From contig CAJWGZ010000031.1 in assembly GCA_913041075.1 (NCBI GenBank), positions 1 through 11,109 on the forward strand: a DNA stretch of 11,109 nucleotides, written 5' to 3'. The translations under genes were made by a program, and so were the position numbers. The notes below the pieces were generated by a model. That model saw nothing but the letters and a program-made list of their open reading frames with translations. It had not been told where the DNA came from and ran no database searches. The first letter of the stretch is position 1, and the number at the start of each line of letters is the position of its first letter. Source of the stretch: an uncultured Fidelibacterota bacterium (GTDB taxonomy: Bacteria > Fidelibacterota > Marinisomatia > Marinisomatales > TCS55). Positions 8,325 through 11,109 of the stretch are shown here, piece by piece.

Positions 8325-8686
8325 CTTGAAATTCCTCGAAGTGTATTTAGGTCATCCCATGTTTTCTTATTAGCAACTAGCCTTTCCAATGGCTCATCAT
8401 TTATTATTGTCGCGTTGAAAATATCATCGACATCACTTAATGTCACATTCGTATACCAAATTTCATCCGGGTAAACTACAACTGCAACACCAAATTCACA
8501 TGCATCTAAACAACCACTTTTATTTGCGCGAACGATACCCTTTAATCCATGCTGGTTAATTAATTCAACAAAACGCATGCGGATATCGAATCCACCACAC
8601 CGTGCGCAACTTCCTTTTGGGCTATTCTCCGGCCTTTCATTAACACAAATAAAAATGTGCTTTTTATATTTTGCATCAGTATTCAA
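8321..8686 (-). CDS. Thioredoxin-like [2Fe-2S] ferredoxin
   Basis: This 121-residue protein matches the stand-alone thioredoxin-fold ferredoxins related to the NuoE subunit of complex I. The cluster ligands are visible as C14 and C27 (12 residues between) and C59 and C63 (SGCLDAC, 3 between), the spacing of the Aquifex-type protein. An extra Cys30 lies in CARCGG. The FGVAVVVYPDEIWY and PLERLV segments are typical of the C-terminal half. It would carry single electrons in the cytoplasm, with the partner unknown. The start is TTG at 8686, overlapping the dehydrogenase stop as TTGA. The next Met is residue 37, after two of the ligands, so TTG is needed. Coupling to the dehydrogenase hints at redox partnership but does not show it. 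Confidence 0.9.
   Translation of the reverse strand: MNTDAKYKKHIFICVNERPENSPKGSCARCGGFDIRMRFVELINQHGLKGIVRANKSGCLDACEFGVAVVVYPDEIWYTNVTLSDVDDIFNATIINDEPLERLVANKKTWDDLNTLRGISS
8332..8337 (-). promoter_or_regulatory. Shine-Dalgarno site supporting a TTG start
   Basis: GAGGAA on the minus strand ends 7 bases before the TTG start of the barrel-like protein, inside the last ferredoxin codons. It is the clearest ribosome-binding sequence I found in the window, and it supports reading that TTG as a real start. Confidence 0.6.
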
Positions 8687-9705
8687 GGGATCAATACCAC
8701 TTTTCCAAACTGATTACTATTTTCCAGATGTTTATGAGCATCTGCTATTTTTTCCATTGAAAAGATTTCATCGACTATTGGTTTAATTTTATCAGTTTGG
8801 ATAAGTTCAATTACTGCATCCAACGCTTGAACGTTTCCCATTGTTGAGCCTAGAATGGATTGTTGTTTGAAAAATATATAACGTAGATCAATAGAAACTT
8901 TAGGCCCTGTGGTAGCGCCACAAGTAACCACCCTACCATGCTTACCAAGAATCTTCATTGATACGTCCCATGTGCTGGCACCCGAGTGTTCAAAAACCAC
9001 ATCAACACCGCTACCATTTGTATAATCTTTAACTGCACCTAAGATATCATCTTCATAATGGTTTAAACTGATATCAGCACCTAGGTCACTTGCTTGTTTA
9101 CATTTAGCTGTTGACCCACCGGTCGCAATAACGTTACATCCAATTGCTTTTGCTATTTGTAAACCAAATGAGCCAACGCCTGAACTGGATCCCCATACCA
9201 GAACAGTATCACCTTCTTTCACCCGAGCACGATTGATCAACATTTGATACGCTGTTTGCCCAGCAAGCGGAAACGATGCAGCTGATTCAAAATCAATATT
9301 GTTTGGTTTTTTTCTCAGATTTCTTTCGTTCACTGCAATAAACTCACAATTTGTTCCATCCGTACTTTCTCCAAAAATCCCTATAAATGGACACTCATTT
9401 TCGCGACCATTATTACAGGCTTCACATTCTCCGCAGAATATTAGTGGGTTTATAACAACTTCGTCACCGATCGTAAAATCGCTTATATCCTGCCCTACTT
9501 TTTTGATTATTCCGGCAGCATCACTGCCTAAAATCATCGGTAAAGAAATACCGGGGATACCGCGGCGAACCCAAATATCAAGATGATTTATTGCGGCTGC
9601 TTTTATTTGTACAAGTGCTTGATCAGGTTTAATTACGGGATCAGATATTTCTTCCCACACCAACACATCAGTACCACCGTGCTCATGAATCCGAACTGCC
9701 TTCAT
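8683..9705 (-). CDS. Medium-chain dehydrogenase/reductase, quinone-reductase type
   Basis: This is an NAD(P)H-dependent oxidoreductase of the zinc alcohol dehydrogenase/Qor superfamily. A GroES-like N-domain (about 1–130) holds an intact structural-zinc set, CGECEACNNGRENEC (C91, C94, C97, C105). The catalytic-zinc ligands of true alcohol dehydrogenases are absent: the first Cys is replaced in AINHLDIW, and GHE reads GSD (60–62). The Rossmann domain has WGSSSGVGSFGLQIAK (171–186). The following GGSTAK may favour NADPH, which is inference. At 340 residues it is full length. Such proteins reduce activated double bonds or quinones, but the substrate is unknown. It starts with ATG 34 bases after the DoxX gene and overlaps the ferredoxin gene by 4 bases. 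Confidence 0.92.
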   Translation of the reverse strand: MKAVRIHEHGGTDVLVWEEISDPVIKPDQALVQIKAAAINHLDIWVRRGIPGISLPMILGSDAAGIIKKVGQDISDFTIGDEVVINPLIFCGECEACNNGRENECPFIGIFGESTDGTNCEFIAVNERNLRKKPNNIDFESAASFPLAGQTAYQMLINRARVKEGDTVLVWGSSSGVGSFGLQIAKAIGCNVIATGGSTAKCKQASDLGADISLNHYEDDILGAVKDYTNGSGVDVVFEHSGASTWDVSMKILGKHGRVVTCGATTGPKVSIDLRYIFFKQQSILGSTMGNVQALDAVIELIQTDKIKPIVDEIFSMEKIADAHKHLENSNQFGKVVLIP

Positions 9706-9739
9706 CTATTTTATCCGCATTCCTTCATCTTGAAACATA

Positions 9740-10177
9740 TCAATTCTTTATTTTGGAAAACCACTTTTTATCTAAACTATAATTCCCAGGTCCGCTTACT
9801 ATTAGTACTAATGATAATAAACAATACATAATGGCTAATTCCGGCATTTCATTATCAATAATGTGATTCATTATGGCTACAAACATCGTAAAAGATAGTA
9901 ATATTGATGCCGGGATGGTGAAAAGTCCAATAACAATTAATAATGCACAAACTGATTCGGAAAATGCAGCCATAAAACCAAAGAATGTACTCAAGAATTC
10001 GAAACCAATAATGTCAGTTAACGCATGACCTAAACGATTCCATTTTTCTGGACCAGCTGTAATTTTCCCCCAACCGTGATTGTATACCATCATAGAACCG
10101 CCAATAATCCTCAATAGCAGTAACCCATATGAATGATAACTACTATTTGTATTCAAGTATAATAAATACCTCTTCAT
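9740..10177 (-). CDS. DoxX-family inner-membrane protein
   Basis: This protein has 145 residues and four predicted membrane helices (about 17–35, 60–84, 88–106 and 112–129), the normal DoxX layout. Family marks are LLRIIGGSMMVYNHGWGKI (21–39), FGFMAAFSESVCALLIVIGL (66–85) and the closing GPGNYSLDKKW (129–139). DoxX proteins are widespread and mostly uncharacterised. Some are tied to thiosulfate:quinone oxidation, others to membrane redox-stress complexes with superoxide dismutase in mycobacteria. The specific role here cannot be assigned. It begins 2 bases after the stop of the small membrane gene, so the two are co-translated. It precedes the dehydrogenase by 34 bases, which leaves open a shared redox theme. 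Confidence 0.9.
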   Translation of the reverse strand: MKRYLLYLNTNSSYHSYGLLLLRIIGGSMMVYNHGWGKITAGPEKWNRLGHALTDIIGFEFLSTFFGFMAAFSESVCALLIVIGLFTIPASILLSFTMFVAIMNHIIDNEMPELAIMYCLLSLVLIVSGPGNYSLDKKWFSKIKN

Positions 10178-10179
10178 TA

Positions 10180-10356
10180 CTAATTATTATCCCTGTTAAT
10201 ATCTTCATATTCAGCATCTTGTATATCCATATTTCGATATGAATTTTGCAAATTTTCCCTAGTATTCTTATCTGATCGGTTAATTTTAATGCGAGACAGA
10301 AACCGTATAAGTTGAATTATTAGATAAATTATTGTTGCAGTAATTATGATGCGCAT
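10180..10356 (-). CDS. Small single-helix membrane protein, unidentified
   Basis: Reading the minus strand gives an unbroken 58-codon frame from ATG (10356–10354) to TAG (10182–10180) that fills the space between two known genes. The protein starts MRIIITATIIYLIIQLIRFLS, one strongly hydrophobic helix. A basic stretch (SRIKINRSDK) and a polar tail ending DAEYEDINRDN follow. It starts 5 bases after the kinase stop and ends 2 bases before the DoxX ATG, the spacing expected of a real operon gene. Small proteins with a membrane helix, basic patch and acidic Tyr-containing tail occur in FCB-group genomes at similar spots, as far as I recall. No function is known to me. The helix probably anchors it with the tail in the cytoplasm. 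Confidence 0.75.
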   Translation of the reverse strand: MRIIITATIIYLIIQLIRFLSRIKINRSDKNTRENLQNSYRNMDIQDAEYEDINRDNN

Positions 10357-10361
10357 TATAT

Positions 10362-11003
10362 CTAGGTACTAGCGGTAGGGTTGAAGAATTTCGTCCCTGA
10401 AACAGGTTGCCTAATATAATCAATGACCTGATCTAGGTCAGCGGAATTGTTAACGAAATCAATATGATTAGTATTAATGATAACTAGCGGTGTTTCATTG
10501 TACCGGAAAAAATACTCCGTATAAATTTCATTTAATGCATTGATATAATCGTAAGAGATATTTGCTTCAAACTCCCTACCACGTTTAGCGATATTTTTCA
10601 TCAACGTACTAGTATCCGCTTGCAGATATATTATTAAATCGGGGTTTATTACATTACGTTCCAGCATATTTGCAATACTATCATATAGACTCATTTCTTT
10701 TTCATCGAGATTCAAAGATGCAAATAAGCGGTCCTTAATAAACATGTAGTCTGAAATTAACAGGTTGTGAAACATGTCTACTTGCCGTAATTCTTGTTGC
10801 TGTTGATAGCGCTGCAGTAGGAAAAATAACTGTGTCTGAAATGCAAATCGCCCGGGATCATCATAAAATTCGGATAAAAATGGATTCTCCTCAAATTTTT
10901 CAAGTACCAGTTTTGCACCTAATCTATCCGAAAGTAATTTTGCCAAACTGGTTTTTCCAACTCCTATGGCACCTTCTATTGCAACATAATTCAAGTTTCT
11001 CAT
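10362..11003 (-). CDS. Deoxynucleoside kinase (dCK/dGK-like family)
   Basis: This enzyme phosphorylates deoxynucleosides for dNTP salvage, using ATP. The P-loop is GAIGVGKTS (11–19). The segment EKFEENPFLSEFY (35–47) carries the conserved catalytic Glu region. DYMFIKDRLFA (85–95) corresponds to the substrate/base-binding DRS-type motif. KRGREFEANIS (140–150) is the LID with its arginines. At 213 residues it is typical of bacterial members. Which base it prefers (dA/dG or dC) cannot be read with certainty. The short tail after residue 200 (GTKFFNPTAST) is not conserved, to my knowledge. It overlaps folK by 4 bases (ATGA), a pairing I recall in several FCB-group genomes. Confidence 0.93.
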   Translation of the reverse strand: MRNLNYVAIEGAIGVGKTSLAKLLSDRLGAKLVLEKFEENPFLSEFYDDPGRFAFQTQLFFLLQRYQQQQELRQVDMFHNLLISDYMFIKDRLFASLNLDEKEMSLYDSIANMLERNVINPDLIIYLQADTSTLMKNIAKRGREFEANISYDYINALNEIYTEYFFRYNETPLVIINTNHIDFVNNSADLDQVIDYIRQPVSGTKFFNPTAST

Positions 11004-11109
11004 GCGTTTTTTTCCATTACATGTTTAACCACTTGACTCTGATCCGGACATATGTTGAGTAATTCAGATATAGTTTTTCCAATTTTTTCTATTTTGTAAT
11101 CTGGCATTA
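11000..11109 (-). CDS. folK: Hydroxymethyldihydropterin pyrophosphokinase, C-terminal end
   Basis: Only the last 36 or so codons are in the window. The frame ends KTISELLNICPDQSQVVKHVMEKNA before TGA at 11002–11000. The pattern GKTISELLxxCPDQSxV is characteristic of the C-terminal tail of many folK products, which transfer pyrophosphate from ATP to hydroxymethyl-dihydropterin in folate synthesis. The catalytic part is outside the window, so the call rests on the tail and on the well-known folK–deoxynucleoside kinase adjacency. Its stop overlaps the kinase start as ATGA, meaning coupled translation. Confidence 0.7.
   Translation of the reverse strand, partial: MPDYKIEKIGKTISELLNICPDQSQVVKHVMEKNA

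Noticed and set aside
9706..9739. 34-base gap before the dehydrogenase as a separate promoter
   Set aside because: It is too short for a full promoter and has no convincing -10/-35 pair. The gene is more likely read from upstream.
9299..9831. Plus-strand open frames opposite the dehydrogenase and DoxX genes
   Set aside because: Both are antisense to well-conserved genes and show no family features or upstream signals.

Overview
This is an 11.1 kb, AT-rich bacterial chromosomal segment in which every gene lies on the minus strand, packed with tiny gaps or short overlaps. Transcription runs from position 11109 towards position 1. I see 13 complete protein genes and two genes cut by the window edges. 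There is no tRNA, rRNA, CRISPR array, insertion sequence or phage gene, and no gene-free stretch over about 80 bases. UAA, UAG and UGA all end genes, so the code is standard. The window suggests a Gram-negative of the FCB superphylum (Bacteroidota/Chlorobiota/Ignavibacteriota or Candidatus Marinimicrobia). Reasons are a signal-peptide beta-barrel-like protein, a folK–deoxynucleoside kinase pair, an SMC with YSVIELKM in the ATPase head, and few Shine-Dalgarno sequences. Marinimicrobia is my best guess, from memory of gene style and not from a search.

Region 11109–9740: the 3' end of folK (folate synthesis) overlaps a deoxynucleoside kinase by 4 bp (ATGA). Next come a 58-residue one-helix membrane protein that is easily overlooked (10180–10356) and a DoxX-family four-helix membrane protein.

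Region 9705–6656: a medium-chain NAD(P)H dehydrogenase/quinone-reductase-type enzyme, a thioredoxin-like [2Fe-2S] ferredoxin and an exported barrel-like protein are joined by two successive 4-bp TTGA overlaps. The RNA methyltransferase RsmE and a HINT-type HIT hydrolase follow at once.

Region 6581–1229: a genome-maintenance block of smc, yebC, ruvC and ruvA. ruvB is not next to ruvA, and scpA and scpB are absent.

Region 1158–1: gcvT, the glycine cleavage aminomethyltransferase, then the first ten codons of another gene.

Most of the window is ordinary housekeeping. The most interesting parts are the small unlisted membrane gene, the run of TTG start codons (four of 13 complete genes), the SMC head without the usual Q-loop glutamine, and the tightly coupled dehydrogenase–ferredoxin–barrel trio. 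I do not see convincing evidence of a dramatic new system such as a defence island, array or mobile element.
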